From assembly GCA_010032545.1 (NCBI GenBank), contig RGPT01000002.1, forward strand, positions 1-53,327: a stretch of 53,327 nt of DNA, read 5' to 3'. Numbering within the stretch: the stretch's first letter is position 1; each line of letters starts with the position of its first letter. A model generated the notes under the pieces. It made no database searches. It had not been told where the DNA came from and saw nothing but the letters and a program-made list of their open reading frames with translations. This stretch comes from Alphaproteobacteria bacterium. Its GTDB lineage: Bacteria; Pseudomonadota; Alphaproteobacteria; Reyranellales; Reyranellaceae. A program made the position numbers and the translations under genes. Below, piece by piece: positions 18,059 to 28,230 of this stretch.

Positions 18059-18679
18059 ATGCATTTCGACAAAGCCAAAGCCCCCTTCTCTCTCCCGAAG
18101 CTGCCCTATGCCGATGACGCCCTGGCGCCGGTCGTGTCGGCCAACACCATTTCCTTCCACCACGGCAAGCATCACGCGACGTACATCAAGGTGCTGAACG
18201 AATTGATCGCCGGCACACCCGACGAAGCGCTGACGCTGGCCGAGATCGTCGCTAGGAGCGCCGCCGACAAGAGTCCGACCGCCCGGAAGATCTTCAACAA
18301 CGCCGCCCAGGCCTGGAACCACTCGTTCTACTGGCACAGCATGACGCCGAAGGGTTCGGTGCCGGCCGGCAAGCTCAAAGACGCACTGGACAAGAGCTTC
18401 GGTGGCGTCGACGGCTTCAAGAAAGCCTTCACCGCCGCCGCAGTCGGCCATTTCGGCAGCGGCTGGGCCTGGCTGGTAAAGGGCAAGGACGGCGCGCTGG
18501 TGATCGAGACGACGGCGAACGCCGACACGCCGATCGCCCACGGCGGCACGCCCCTGCTGGTCGCCGACGTCTGGGAACACGCCTACTACCTCGACTTCCA
18601 GAACCGTCGCCCGGATCACATCGCAGCCTGGCTCGACAAGCTGGTGAACTGGTCGTTCGCCGAAGAAAACCTGGGCTGA
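18059..18679 (+). CDS. sodB: Superoxide dismutase [Fe/Mn]
   Basis: 206-residue cytoplasmic iron/manganese superoxide dismutase. Metal ligands are H34 (FHHGKHH), H88 (WNHSFYW), D170 and H174 (DVWEHAYY). No signal peptide. CAGGAG lies about 10 nt before the ATG. It is divergent from bfr across 194 bp that should hold both promoters, giving an iron/oxidative-stress neighbourhood with bfd and bfr. Fe versus Mn use cannot be settled with confidence from sequence. Confidence 0.94.
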   Translation: MHFDKAKAPFSLPKLPYADDALAPVVSANTISFHHGKHHATYIKVLNELIAGTPDEALTLAEIVARSAADKSPTARKIFNNAAQAWNHSFYWHSMTPKGSVPAGKLKDALDKSFGGVDGFKKAFTAAAVGHFGSGWAWLVKGKDGALVIETTANADTPIAHGGTPLLVADVWEHAYYLDFQNRRPDHIAAWLDKLVNWSFAEENLG

Positions 18680-18699
18680 CGGCAGGCCTGAAGAAGAGC

Positions 18700-19980
18700 C
18701 TATCTTTCGTTGGCGGGCGCCGACGCATTCCACAGTTGCGCCCGCCAGCGCACGGCGATCAGGAGCGTGAAGCCGATCCCCAGCAGGCTGTAAACCGAGC
18801 CTGTGATCGCGAAGCTGGCGTGCTCGACCAGCGGTCCCGACAGCAGCAACCCGACCGGCAAGCCGTAGACGGCCAGCATGCGGACCCCCATGACGCGGCC
18901 GCGGAAGGCGGGTTCGGTGACTCTCAGAAGAATGACGGCCATAGGCACCATGCAGAAGCTCTGGACCAGACCGGCCGCGAACAGGATCGCCTCGCCCAAA
19001 TGGGCCTGCTCGACCCAGGAAAAAGCGAAGTTGAAGGAAAACCAGGCAAGCGTGCACGCGATCATGGTCCGCGCCGGCCGGATTCGCGCGCCGTGGGTCG
19101 ACACCGCGATCGAACCGAGCAGGGCGCCGGCGGCGAAGCTCGCGATCAGCCAGCCCAGGCCGGTCTGGCCAAGCCCGTAGATGTCGCGCGCAACGTAGGC
19201 GAGGAGCGAGCCGACAAGCGGATAGGCCGCAAAGTTGACGAGAAAGGCCAGCAGCATCACGGCGCGCACGACCGGCGTCGACCAGACATAGACAAAGCCT
19301 TCCTTGAGCGATTGCAGCGGCGAGCCGTGCGCCGGCGCTTCGCCGAGCAGCCTGACGCGCTTGATGCCGACGCCGAATGTCAGCACGAGACTTGTCGCGT
19401 ACACGGCGCACACCGCCACGTAGGCAACGCCCGAACCCAGGGCGGCGACGAGTGTCGCGCCCGAGAGTGCCCCCACGATGCGCGCCGAGTCGGCGGTGGT
19501 GCGCGATACCGCCATGGCACGCATCAGGTAGTCGGCCGGCATGGTCTCGCCGACCAGCAGGTTGCGCAGCGTGATATCGGAGGGGCGCACAAGTCCGATC
19601 ACCGTGGCGAGGATGAACACCGGCACCGGTCCGGCAAGTCCGGTGAGAAAGAGCACCATCAGCGCCAGTGCGACCGCGACATAAGTCGCCCGCATCAGGC
19701 AGAGCAGGTTGCGGTAGCCGATGCGGTCGCCCACCATGCCGTAGGCCGGTGAAATAAGCGTCCCCAGGAACTGCAGCGAGCCAAAGACCGCCAGCGCCAG
19801 GACCGACCCGGTCTCCACCAGCACGAACCAGCCCAGGATGACGCCTTCCATCTCGAACGCCCAAGAGGCAAGCAGGTCGGCCGGCCACTGATACCGGAAG
19901 CTCCTGATGCGAAACGGCGCCAAGGCCGGCACGCGTGTAATGAGACTCACGTCTTGGTCGTTCCCCCTCCCCGCGGGCAT
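18700..19980 (-). CDS. MFS transporter, EntS-like
   Basis: 426-residue major facilitator protein with about 12 membrane helices. The N-terminus (FRYQWPADLLASWAFEMEGVILGWFVL) and the loop GMVGDRIGYRNLL (MFS motif A type) match the EntS/DUF894 exporter group, which includes siderophore exporters. The end RWRAQLWNASAPANER is cytoplasmic. A siderophore role is possible given bfr/bfd nearby, but no siderophore synthesis gene is in the window. The start could be a few codons downstream of 19980. Confidence 0.8.
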   Translation of the reverse strand: MPAGRGNDQDVSLITRVPALAPFRIRSFRYQWPADLLASWAFEMEGVILGWFVLVETGSVLALAVFGSLQFLGTLISPAYGMVGDRIGYRNLLCLMRATYVAVALALMVLFLTGLAGPVPVFILATVIGLVRPSDITLRNLLVGETMPADYLMRAMAVSRTTADSARIVGALSGATLVAALGSGVAYVAVCAVYATSLVLTFGVGIKRVRLLGEAPAHGSPLQSLKEGFVYVWSTPVVRAVMLLAFLVNFAAYPLVGSLLAYVARDIYGLGQTGLGWLIASFAAGALLGSIAVSTHGARIRPARTMIACTLAWFSFNFAFSWVEQAHLGEAILFAAGLVQSFCMVPMAVILLRVTEPAFRGRVMGVRMLAVYGLPVGLLLSGPLVEHASFAITGSVYSLLGIGFTLLIAVRWRAQLWNASAPANER

Positions 19981-20254
19981 CTTGTCGAGGGTGCGCCTCC
20001 GGGAAAGGCGAACTTGCCCGCTCAGGATAGAGGCGGCAATGATCTCCTTCCCGCAAAGCCGCGTATAGAGGATGAGTAAACAGGTCGAAAACCCTACAAA
20101 TTGTGCCTCTTTTGATGCCTCCCCCCTTCAAATCGCCTTCTCTCGCACTTGCGTTGACAGGCCGCTCAGCGCAATGTGGCCGGGACATGCCTTCAGGCGG
20201 TGGAAAGTCAAGATTGGGGCCGCACGCGGGTTAGTAATGTTGGAGAAATCCGTG

Positions 20255-22066
20255 ATGGCCGCTGCGGCAAAGCGAACGACGTTCCATTTGGTGCTGATAA
20301 AGCCGACGCACTACGACGACGACGGCTATCCGATCACCTGGTTCCGCTCCCACATTCCTTCCAATACGCTCGCTGCCCTCTACGGTCTGGGCGAGGATTG
20401 TCGCCAGCGCCAGGTGCTGGGCTCCGATGTGGATATCGTCATCAAGCCGTTCGATGAGACCAATGCCCGCGTCCGGCCGGACAAGATCATGGCCGATATC
20501 AAGCGGGCGGGCGGCAAGGCCCTGATCTGCCTGGTCGGCGTCCAATCCAACCAGTTCCCGCACGCCGTCGATCTGGCGCGTCACTTCCTCAAGGCGGGCC
20601 TGCCGGTCGCCATGGGCGGCTTCCATGCCGCCGGCTGCCTGTCGATGCTGCCGGTCGTGCCGCCCGAAATCCAGGCGGCGATGGACATGGGCATCTCGAT
20701 CTACGCGGGCGAAGCCGAGGAAAGCCGGCTCGACGAGGTTCTGCTCGACGCCTGGCACCACAGGCTGAAGCCGCTTTACAACTATATGGACGACCTGCCG
20801 GGCATCGAGGGCGCGCCGACGCCGCGTCTGCCGCCGGCAGCGCTTGCCCGCAACGAGGGCCACAAGTCGAGCTTCGACCTCGGCCGCGGCTGCCCGTTCC
20901 AGTGCTCGTTCTGCACTATCATCAACGTCCAGGGCCGCAAGAGCCGGTTCCGCACCGCCGACGATCTCGAAGCAATCATTCGGGAGAACTACAAACAGGG
21001 CATCACGTCGTTCTTCATCACTGACGACAACATGGCCCGCAACAAGCACTGGGAAGATTTCTACGACCGGCTGATCGAACTGCGCGAGAACGAGGACATC
21101 AAGGTGTCCCTGATCATCCAGGTCGACACCCAATGCCATCGCATCCCGAATTTTATCCACAAGTCGCGCTGGGCCGGCGTCTATCGCGTCTTCATCGGAC
21201 TCGAGAACGTCAACCCGGACAATCTGCTGGCCGCCAAGAAGCGCCAGAACAAGATCACTGAATACCGCAAGATGCTTCAGGCGTGGCACACCAGCGGCGC
21301 CTCGACCTGGGCCGGCTATATCCTGGGCTTCCCGGGCGACACGCGCGAATCGATCCTGCGCGACATGGAAATCATCAAGAAGGAACTGCCGCTCGACATT
21401 CTCGAGCTCTTCATGCTGACGCCGCTGCCCGGGTCCGAGGACCATCAGAAGCTCTGGAAGCAGGGCGTGTGGATGGACCCTGACCTCAACAAGTACGACC
21501 TTCATCATCGCGTCGTGCACCATCCGAAGATGAGCGACGCCGAGTACGAGCAAACCTACCGCGACGCCTGGCGCGCCTATTACACGCCCGAACATATCGA
21601 GACCGTGGCGAAGCGCCATGGCTCGATCCCCGGCCGCAATCCGGCCGAGCCGGCGCAGTTCATGACCATGTTCAAGATCATGTTCGAAGCCGAGGGTGTC
21701 CACCCGCTGGAAGGCGGCATCGTCCGCCTGAAGTATCGGCGCGACCGTCGCTACGGCATGCCGATCGAGCCGATCGGTGTGTTCCACTGGAAGCTGGCGC
21801 TCGAGACCTGGCGCAAGCTCAAGATCTACGGGCGCCTTGCCTGGCAGGGCTGGCGCATCGGCCAAAAGGTCCGGTTCGATCCCAAGCGACACGAATACAC
21901 TGACCTCGCCCTGCAGCCAGTGGTCGACGACGACATGGACAAGCTCTCGCTGTTCGCCGACACGGCGGGCGGCGGCGCTGCGGTCAACAAGAAGCGCGGC
22001 GAGGATGTCGCCCGCGCCAAGGTGGCCGCGGCCCACAACCTGCAGCGCCTCGAAGCAGCGGAATAG
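20255..22066 (+). CDS. B12-binding-type radical SAM protein of unknown function
   Basis: 603 residues. The N-terminal third resembles a cobalamin-binding domain (LIKPTHYDDDGYP, LVGVQSNQFPHA, MGGFHAAG). The radical SAM core has the cluster motif C213, C217, C220 (GCPFQCSFC), with DDNMARNK and GYILGFPGDT further on. I chose the ATG at 20255 because GGAGA lies about 9 nt upstream; ATGs at 20237 and 20072 are also in frame. Such proteins are often methylases or cyclases in lipid, hopanoid or natural-product pathways; the substrate is unknown and no partner gene adjoins it. Confidence 0.8.
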   Translation: MAAAAKRTTFHLVLIKPTHYDDDGYPITWFRSHIPSNTLAALYGLGEDCRQRQVLGSDVDIVIKPFDETNARVRPDKIMADIKRAGGKALICLVGVQSNQFPHAVDLARHFLKAGLPVAMGGFHAAGCLSMLPVVPPEIQAAMDMGISIYAGEAEESRLDEVLLDAWHHRLKPLYNYMDDLPGIEGAPTPRLPPAALARNEGHKSSFDLGRGCPFQCSFCTIINVQGRKSRFRTADDLEAIIRENYKQGITSFFITDDNMARNKHWEDFYDRLIELRENEDIKVSLIIQVDTQCHRIPNFIHKSRWAGVYRVFIGLENVNPDNLLAAKKRQNKITEYRKMLQAWHTSGASTWAGYILGFPGDTRESILRDMEIIKKELPLDILELFMLTPLPGSEDHQKLWKQGVWMDPDLNKYDLHHRVVHHPKMSDAEYEQTYRDAWRAYYTPEHIETVAKRHGSIPGRNPAEPAQFMTMFKIMFEAEGVHPLEGGIVRLKYRRDRRYGMPIEPIGVFHWKLALETWRKLKIYGRLAWQGWRIGQKVRFDPKRHEYTDLALQPVVDDDMDKLSLFADTAGGGAAVNKKRGEDVARAKVAAAHNLQRLEAAE

Positions 22067-22144
22067 TTCGCAGCCCGGCGCTCCGGCCTTGGAGCGCGTT
22101 CTGTCGGGACAGTGTCATTCCCGTAGCTGGGCGCGCAGCCCAGC

Positions 22145-23023
22145 CTAGTGCAGGACGGGCGGCTTAACCTCGTTCAGGCCGTCGGCCACGGTGGCGGAAA
22201 CCGTCGTCCGCACCATCGAGCGTTCCTTCGCATAGTCCCACGGCCGGCCGCGGTGAAGCATGGCACGGTTGTCCCACATCACCGCGTCGCCCGTGCGCCA
22301 CTTGTGGGTGTAGACGAACTCGCGCCGCGTCGCCTCGTCGAGCAGTTGCGCCAGCATCTGGCGCGCATCGCGGTCGTCCATGCCGTCGATCGCATAGGCG
22401 TGGCTCGCAACATAGAGCGCGCGCCGGTCGTTGGTCGGGTTACGCCAGTTGAGCCGCCAGCGCACCGGCGGCAGCGCCTTGCGCTCCTCGGCATTGGCGA
22501 GGTCGGGATGGATCTGGTCGCGGCTGTTGGCATAGGAGTGGGTCGCGACCGCACTCTTGAGGCGCTCCTGCAGGTCGGCCGGCAGGCGCTCCCAGGCGAG
22601 CCGCGTCGAAGTGAATTCGGTGTCGCCGTCCTCGCCCGGCAGCACGCGCGCGGTCAGCACGGAGGCCAGCGCCGGCGTCTTCTTGAACGACGAATCGGTG
22701 TGCCAGAGCGCATTGGCCTTGGCGACCAGCACCTGGCGGTCGGTCGGCGGCACGATCTCGCCGTTCCGCCCGACATTGGTCAGGCGCGAATAGAAGCTGT
22801 TCTCGCCCAGCGACGCCGCCTTGGTGAGTTCGAGTGGTCCGAAGGCGCGGCTGAAGGCGACCTGGATGTCGTCGGCGATCGGTTGGTCGCGGAACACCAG
22901 CAGCGAATGGGTCTCGAAGGCCTCGCGCACGGCCTTGTAGGCCTCGGCGTCGGTGGCGACATCGAGCATGGTGACGCCCTTCACTTGGACGCCAAACCCA
23001 GGTCCCAGCGGAACCAGTTCCAT
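22145..23023 (-). CDS. TauD/TfdA-family Fe(II)/2-oxoglutarate dioxygenase
   Basis: 292-residue cupin-fold dioxygenase. The iron facial triad is H108-x-D110 (LWHTDSS) and H257 (MLHRGRPWD), with R272 as the likely 2-oxoglutarate contact (SMVRTT). It should use O2 and 2-oxoglutarate to oxidise a small substrate, for instance a sulfonate, phenoxyacid or related compound; the substrate cannot be inferred. It stands alone between the radical SAM gene (convergent) and nadK (divergent). Confidence 0.9.
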   Translation of the reverse strand: MELVPLGPGFGVQVKGVTMLDVATDAEAYKAVREAFETHSLLVFRDQPIADDIQVAFSRAFGPLELTKAASLGENSFYSRLTNVGRNGEIVPPTDRQVLVAKANALWHTDSSFKKTPALASVLTARVLPGEDGDTEFTSTRLAWERLPADLQERLKSAVATHSYANSRDQIHPDLANAEERKALPPVRWRLNWRNPTNDRRALYVASHAYAIDGMDDRDARQMLAQLLDEATRREFVYTHKWRTGDAVMWDNRAMLHRGRPWDYAKERSMVRTTVSATVADGLNEVKPPVLH

Positions 23024-23124
23024 CGCGTTCCTCCTTACGGTTCTTATTTGATGGGGAATTTATCGCAAGGCGGCACCATCCGGCTATAGTGTGGTTCTTG
23101 CATAGAAGGCATTACAGCATCCCG

Positions 23125-23901
23125 ATGGCCGACTCCCACACGCCTAAGCTCGCATTCGTCGCGGCCGCCACGCCGACGGCACGGGCCGCGCGCGCGCGCC
23201 TGGAGAAGCGCTACGGCGCCGTTCAGCCGGCCGAGGCCGACATCATCGTAGCCCTGGGCGGAGACGGGTTGATGCTGCAGACGCTGCACCGCCACATGAG
23301 ACGCCAGATACCGATCTACGGCATGAACCTCGGCACCGTCGGCTTCCTGCTGAACACTTTCAGGGAAACCGGCCTGCTGCAGCGGCTCAAGCGCGCCCGC
23401 AAGGTGAGCCTGACACCGCTGCGCATGATCGCCACCAACACGAGAGGCCAGACCTTCGAGGTCATGGCGATCAACGAGGTATCGCTGTTGCGGTCGAGCC
23501 GGCAGACCGCCCGCCTCGCCGTCTCGGTCGACGGCCAGAAGCGTCTGGCCGAGCTCTCCTGCGATGGCGCCCTGGTTGCCACGCCGGCCGGCTCCACCGC
23601 GTACAACCTCTCTGCCCACGGCCCGATCCTCCCGCTGGGCGCTGGCCTTCTGGCGCTGACGCCGATCAACGCCTTCCGGCCCCGGCGGTGGCGCGGCGCC
23701 CTGCTGCCGCGGGCGTCCCGCGTCGATCTCACCATCCTCGACTCGCGCAAGCGGCCGGTGGCGGCGGCGGCCGACTCGGTCGAGATCCCCAACGTGGCAA
23801 AGGTGACGGTGACCGAAGCCAACGACGTGGAACTCACGCTGCTGTTCGATCCCGAGCACGACCTCGAGGAGCGCATCCTCAAGGAGCAGTTCGCGCCTTG
23901 A
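23125..23901 (+). CDS. nadK: NAD kinase
   Basis: 258-residue ATP-NAD kinase producing NADP. The GGDG motif is at residues 45-48 ([10 protein letters not shown]), followed by the NAD-binding region MNLGTVGFL, then INEVSL and the glycine-rich [15 protein letters not shown]. The family end ([16 protein letters not shown]) is intact. The ATG at 23125 begins the protein just ahead of the domain. The stop overlaps a TTG start of the next gene (TTGA). Confidence 0.95.
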   Translation: MADSHTPKLAFVAAATPTARAARARLEKRYGAVQPAEADIIVALGGDGLMLQTLHRHMRRQIPIYGMNLGTVGFLLNTFRETGLLQRLKRARKVSLTPLRMIATNTRGQTFEVMAINEVSLLRSSRQTARLAVSVDGQKRLAELSCDGALVATPAGSTAYNLSAHGPILPLGAGLLALTPINAFRPRRWRGALLPRASRVDLTILDSRKRPVAAAADSVEIPNVAKVTVTEANDVELTLLFDPEHDLEERILKEQFAP

Positions 23902-24986
23902 GCGGCAAAGCGGCCCCTCTCAAGATCGAGAAAAAGCGCATCATCGGTCACGACGGCTGGGGCCCGCTCGCCCTGGCGCTGCTGATCGGCACGATCGGCG
24001 GATTCGTCTTCAACTGGCTCCGCATGCCGCTGGCCTGGATGCTGGGCGCCTGCGTCTTCTCCACGGTGGCCGCCTTCTTCGGCCTGCGCATCGGCATGCG
24101 GATCAGGTTGCGCCAGGGCATGATCATCATCCTCGGCGTGCTGCTGGGCTCGGGCTTCACACCGGATCTGGTCCAGCGACTCGGCGAATGGGCCGTGAGC
24201 CTCTGCGTGCTCACCGGTATGACCATGACCGGTGCTGGCCTGTGCTACGTCTGGCTGCGCGTGTTCACGGGCTGGGACCGCGTCACCTGCTACTTCGCCT
24301 CCATGCCCGGCGGGCTCAACGACATGACGATCATGGGCGGGGCCCTGGGTGGCGACGAGCGCTCGATCGCGCTCGCCCATGCGCTGCGCATCCTCACCGT
24401 CGTGCTCACGATTCCCATCTGGTATCGACTGGTGAGCGGTGCCCAGACCAGCGTCCTCACCATGGTGCACGGGCCCACAGGCAACGACTGGAAGGACTAC
24501 GCCGTCCTGATCGCCTGCGGCATCGTCGGTGCCGTCGTGGGCCGCCTGCTACGCATGCCGGCGGCCTTCATGATGGGGCCGATGATCGCGAGCGCCATCG
24601 TCCATCTCGGCGGCCTCACCGACTCCCAGCCGCCGGGCGGGCTGGTCGCCGCCGCCCAGGTCGTGGTCGGCACCGGCATCGGCTGCCGCTTCGTGGGCAC
24701 GAACTTCGACAACCTGCACAAGGAGATGGCGGCCTCCATCGGGGCTGCCTTCCTGCTGATCGGTTGTGCCGTGGGATTCGCCCTGATCACGGTGGCGCTG
24801 ACCGGCCTCAACCTCGATGCCACGGTGCTGAGCTACGCGCCCGGCGGCTTCGCCGAGATGAGCCTGATCGGCCTGGCGCTAGGCATCGAGATCGCCATGG
24901 TAGCGACGCACCATCTTTTCAGGCTCTTCCTGATCGTGCTCACCGGCCCGCTGGTCTTCAGGACATTCCTTCAGCGCGCGCCCTAA
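23898..24986 (+). CDS. AbrB-family membrane protein (ammonia monooxygenase-like, Gate fold)
   Basis: About 362 residues with ten or so hydrophobic segments in two repeats. Family motifs appear twice in related form: [12 protein letters not shown] and [12 protein letters not shown], and also [12 protein letters not shown] and [17 protein letters not shown]. This is the AbrB/YdfV-type protein, often mislabelled ammonia monooxygenase or transcriptional regulator; function unknown, probably transport. The TTG at 23898 overlaps the nadK stop and is my preferred start because the frame upstream is nadK in shadow. Confidence 0.8.
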   Translation: MSGKAAPLKIEKKRIIGHDGWGPLALALLIGTIGGFVFNWLRMPLAWMLGACVFSTVAAFFGLRIGMRIRLRQGMIIILGVLLGSGFTPDLVQRLGEWAVSLCVLTGMTMTGAGLCYVWLRVFTGWDRVTCYFASMPGGLNDMTIMGGALGGDERSIALAHALRILTVVLTIPIWYRLVSGAQTSVLTMVHGPTGNDWKDYAVLIACGIVGAVVGRLLRMPAAFMMGPMIASAIVHLGGLTDSQPPGGLVAAAQVVVGTGIGCRFVGTNFDNLHKEMAASIGAAFLLIGCAVGFALITVALTGLNLDATVLSYAPGGFAEMSLIGLALGIEIAMVATHHLFRLFLIVLTGPLVFRTFLQRAP

Positions 24987-25798
24987 GCCCTCACCGTAAT
25001 TCCGCCATCGACCACCAGCAGGTGGCCGTTCACGTAGGCCGCCTCGTCGGAAGCGAGGAACAGCGCGGCGTTGGCGGTGTCCCAGCCCGTGCCCATCTTG
25101 CCGGTGGGCGAGGCCTTGTCGCGGAGCGCAATCATCTTGTCGTAGGCCTGGTTGTGGTCCTTCTCGCCCTTGGCGTACTGCTCGGCCAGGAAGTCGATCA
25201 TCGGCGTGTGCATCAGGCCGGGCAGGATGGCATTGCAGCGGATGCCCTTCTCCGCGTACTGCGAGGCGATGGCGAGCGTGAGCGAGTTCACCGCGCCCTT
25301 GCTCGCGTTGTAGGCGAGGTAGGAGATGCCCTTGGGGCTGCGGATCGAGGCGATCGAGCTCACATTCACGATCGAGCCCCTGCCCTGCTTCTCCATCACC
25401 GGGATGACGTGCTTGGCCGTCAGGAAGAAGCTCTTCACGTTGACGTCGAAGACCTTGTCCCACTCGTCCTCGCTGAGGTCGACCGGCCCGCCCTGCGAGC
25501 CGATGCCGACATTGTTGTCGAGGATATCGACGCGGCCCCATTTGGCGAGACAGGCATCGACCATGGCCTTGACGTCGGCATTGCTCGACGCATCGGCCTC
25601 GAAGGCCGCCGCCTCGCCGCCTTCCTTGGCGATGAGACCGACCGTCTCCTCGGCCGCGGCGCGCTTGCGATCGACGCAGAACACGCGAGCGCCCTGTCGC
25701 GCGAAGGTGACGGCCGTGCACTTGCCGTTGCCCCAACCCGGTCCGCTCGACCCCGCGCCGACCACGATCGCCACCTTGTCCTTCAGCCTACCCGTCAT
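24983..25798 (-). CDS. SDR-family oxidoreductase
   Basis: 271-residue short-chain dehydrogenase. The cofactor loop is VVGAGSSGPGWGNG (TGxxxGxG variant), with NNVGIG in the NNAG position, catalytic Ser in NVSSIAS, Y-x-x-x-K in YLAYNASKG, and the C-terminal [10 protein letters not shown]. Substrate unknown. The start at 25798 lies 5 bp after the CobW-type gene, making it the last gene of the DUF1801, amidohydrolase, CobW, SDR unit. Its 3' end overlaps the AbrB gene by 4 bp, convergently. Confidence 0.9.
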   Translation of the reverse strand: MTGRLKDKVAIVVGAGSSGPGWGNGKCTAVTFARQGARVFCVDRKRAAAEETVGLIAKEGGEAAAFEADASSNADVKAMVDACLAKWGRVDILDNNVGIGSQGGPVDLSEDEWDKVFDVNVKSFFLTAKHVIPVMEKQGRGSIVNVSSIASIRSPKGISYLAYNASKGAVNSLTLAIASQYAEKGIRCNAILPGLMHTPMIDFLAEQYAKGEKDHNQAYDKMIALRDKASPTGKMGTGWDTANAALFLASDEAAYVNGHLLVVDGGITVRA

Positions 25799-25803
25799 GT
25801 CGT

Positions 25804-26599
25804 TCACTCCCTTTGCAGGGAGCCTAGCATGGGCTTGAGGCCAAGCATCACCAGCCGCGACTCGGCCGTATCGCCCCATGGACCTTCATCGCCAACTTCG
25901 AGGCGGCGGCCGACCAGGTGCACCACCGAGCGGCGATCGGGTGCGTCGGCAAAGCGCACGATGCCCTTGGCCCGCAGGATTTCGCCAGGTGCGTCGCGCA
26001 GCATGGCCAGCAAGGCGTCGCGCTCGACGGGGGCCGGCCACGTGTAGGACCAGCTCGCAAAGGTGTCCAACCGGCGCGACGGACTGCGCGCCGAGCCACA
26101 CCCGCAGGACGGGCAGATCATCGGCGAGATCGGTCTTGTTAAGCACCAGCAGATCGGCCGCAGCGAGCTGGCGCTGGATCGTGTCGCCGACCCTCCGGTC
26201 GGCCGCACGCGCCTGGACCTCGGCCGCATCGACGACGACGATCACGCCATCTCGCGCGAGCCGCGGCTCCAGGACCGCAAGATCGGCGATGCGGCCGGGG
26301 TCGGCGACGCCCGAGGCTTCGACGACGATATGGTCGAAGCGCTCCGGCCGTTCCAGCAGGCCGAGCAGGGTCGTCACCAGCGAATCGCCAATGGTGCAGC
26401 AGAGGCAGCCATTGGCCAGCGCCACCGTGTCGCCGCCATGTGCCGCCACCAGGCTTCCGTCGATATCGAGCGCGCCGAAGTCGTTCACCAGCACCGCGAA
26501 CCGCCGCCCATCCGCTTGCCGCAGCAGCCGGTTCAGCAGCGTCGTCTTGCCCGCCCCCAGGAAGCCACCGATGACGGTGAAGGGGATGGGTGCGCTCAC
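25804..26599 (-). pseudogene. CobW/COG0523 GTPase, internally deleted and frameshifted
   Basis: G3E-family GTPase and putative metallochaperone. The GTG at 26599 overlaps the amidohydrolase stop. Walker A is GGFLGAGKTT, the metal motif is GCLCC, and the NKxD motif is LNKTD. The frame is good to VWLGAQ near 26085. The C-terminal CobW domain resumes in another frame at RLDTFASWSYTW and runs to the stop at 25804 (RAKGIVRF, VVHLVGRRLEVGDEGPWG). About 45-60 residues of the usual linker and domain start appear to be missing at the join (26065-26090). As written, the reading frame cannot give the C-terminal domain. Confidence 0.82.
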
Positions 26600-28230
26600 G
26601 TCCTTGGCGCCTCGAACACCTTGCCACCCAGCACCGTGCCCCAGACACCGATGTCCTTCAGATTCTCGGGCGGCACGGACAGGGGATCGTCGTCGAGGAT
26701 GGCGAAATCGGCGCGCTTGCCGACGTCGATGCTGCCCAGCTCCTCGTCGAGCTTCAGCGTATAGGCCGCCCCCAGCGTGATGGCGCGCAGCGCATCGGCC
26801 ACCGGGATCTTCTCCGCCTCACCCAGCGTCCGGCCCGACGCCGTGAGGCGATTGACCGCGCACCAGGCGGTGAACAGCGGCCCGATCGGCGTCACCGGCG
26901 CGTCGCAATGGATGGCGAAGGGCACGCCCGTGGCCAGTGCCGTCGCGCACGCATCCATGCGCTCGGCACGCTCCGGCCCCAGCGTCTTGGCGTAGTGGAT
27001 ATCGCCCCAATAGTAGAGGTGGTTGGCGAACAGATTGGCACACATGCCGAGCGCCTTCATGCGGCGGAACTGGCTGGCATCGGCCATCTGCGCGTGCTGA
27101 AGCGTGTGGCGGTGATCCCAGCGCGGCGCCGCGGCCAGCGCCCGCTCGACCGCCTCGATGCCGACCTCGGAGGCCTCGTCACCGTTGGTATGGATATGTA
27201 CCTGGAAGCCGGCGCGGTGATAGGCGAGCAGGATGCGGTCGATGTCGTCAGGGCCGACGTTCCATACGCCGTTGGGCGTGCCGTCGTAGTAGCCGGGCCA
27301 GCGCATGCGCGCAGACAAGCCCTGGATCGACCCATCGGTCACGATCTTGACCAGCTGGAAGCGCAGCTTGTCGTTGCTCTTCTTCACCAACGCCTGCAAG
27401 CGCGTCACGCCTTCGGCGGGCGGCGTGGCAGTCGCGGCGAAGGCCGGCAGCAGGCGGATGGGAAAGTCGTCCGACGCGGTTGCCTTCAGATAGCCCTCGA
27501 CCGTGCTCTCCGGCAGTTCGTTGTGCAGGTCGGTGGCGGTGGTGACACCCGCGAGCTGGGCCACCCGGGCGAAGCGCCACACCGCCTGTTCGTCGCTGAG
27601 CACCGCGGCAATCTCCACGCCGGCAGCGCGATAGGCCATGTACTTGGCCGCCATCTCCTGCAACTCGCCGGTCGGCTCGCCCCTTGCGTCCTTCACGATG
27701 CCATGGACGTTGGTGGTGCGCGTGATATCGGCCTTGGCCATCACCACACTGTTGGCGTTGGCGACGTGGAAGTTGGAGTGGATGATCACCACGGGCCGCT
27801 CCGTCGAAATCCTGTCGACGTCGGACAGAACCATGCGTCGGCCGCCGAAATAGATCGGGTCGAAACCCCAGGCGAGCAGCGAGGCGCCCTTGGGCAGAGT
27901 CTTCTCGTGCACCTGCAATGCCGCCACCACCTCGTCGATGCTCTTCAGGCCGGGCGCCGCCTTGCCGTCAGGGCTCGTGCGGTCGAAGTAGCCGACATAG
28001 GGGAACTTCCAAACGCCGCCCTCGAAGGCGTGGCTGTGTCCCTCGACGAAGCCGGGCAGGATAACCTTGTCGGCGAAGCGCGCGTCGAGCTCGACCTTGC
28101 CCCAGCCCCTGAGTTCCTCGAGCGAGCCCGCACCGAGGATGCGGCCGTCGCGCACCGCCACGTGCGTGGCGAAGGGACGGTTGGGATTCATCGTGACGAT
28201 GCGGCGGGCAGAATAGACGGTGATGCTCAT
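26596..28230 (-). CDS. Amidohydrolase family 3 (YtcJ-like)
   Basis: 544-residue metal-dependent hydrolase. The N-terminal metal motif H65-x-H67 is in PGFVEGHSHAFEG; later ligands include QVHIHTNGDEA, HTLQHAQM and FAIHCDAPVTP. The C-terminal beta-sandwich (GSIDVGKRADFAILDDDPL) closes the composite domain. Substrate unknown; family members hydrolyse amides, esters or cyclic compounds. The ATG at 28230 overlaps the DUF1801 stop (ATGA) and the stop overlaps the CobW GTG, so metal enzyme and putative metallochaperone are translationally coupled. Confidence 0.9.
   Translation of the reverse strand: MSITVYSARRIVTMNPNRPFATHVAVRDGRILGAGSLEELRGWGKVELDARFADKVILPGFVEGHSHAFEGGVWKFPYVGYFDRTSPDGKAAPGLKSIDEVVAALQVHEKTLPKGASLLAWGFDPIYFGGRRMVLSDVDRISTERPVVIIHSNFHVANANSVVMAKADITRTTNVHGIVKDARGEPTGELQEMAAKYMAYRAAGVEIAAVLSDEQAVWRFARVAQLAGVTTATDLHNELPESTVEGYLKATASDDFPIRLLPAFAATATPPAEGVTRLQALVKKSNDKLRFQLVKIVTDGSIQGLSARMRWPGYYDGTPNGVWNVGPDDIDRILLAYHRAGFQVHIHTNGDEASEVGIEAVERALAAAPRWDHRHTLQHAQMADASQFRRMKALGMCANLFANHLYYWGDIHYAKTLGPERAERMDACATALATGVPFAIHCDAPVTPIGPLFTAWCAVNRLTASGRTLGEAEKIPVADALRAITLGAAYTLKLDEELGSIDVGKRADFAILDDDPLSVPPENLKDIGVWGTVLGGKVFEAPRT

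Noticed and set aside
17861-20188. Long minus-strand frame spanning the bfr/sodB region into the MFS gene
   Set aside because: Reads sodB in antisense and the MFS gene out of frame; no domain.
22067-22144. Hairpins (GCGCTCC/GGAGCGC and CTGGGC/GCCCAG) between convergent genes
   Set aside because: Stable stems but no T-tract on either strand, so not called terminators.
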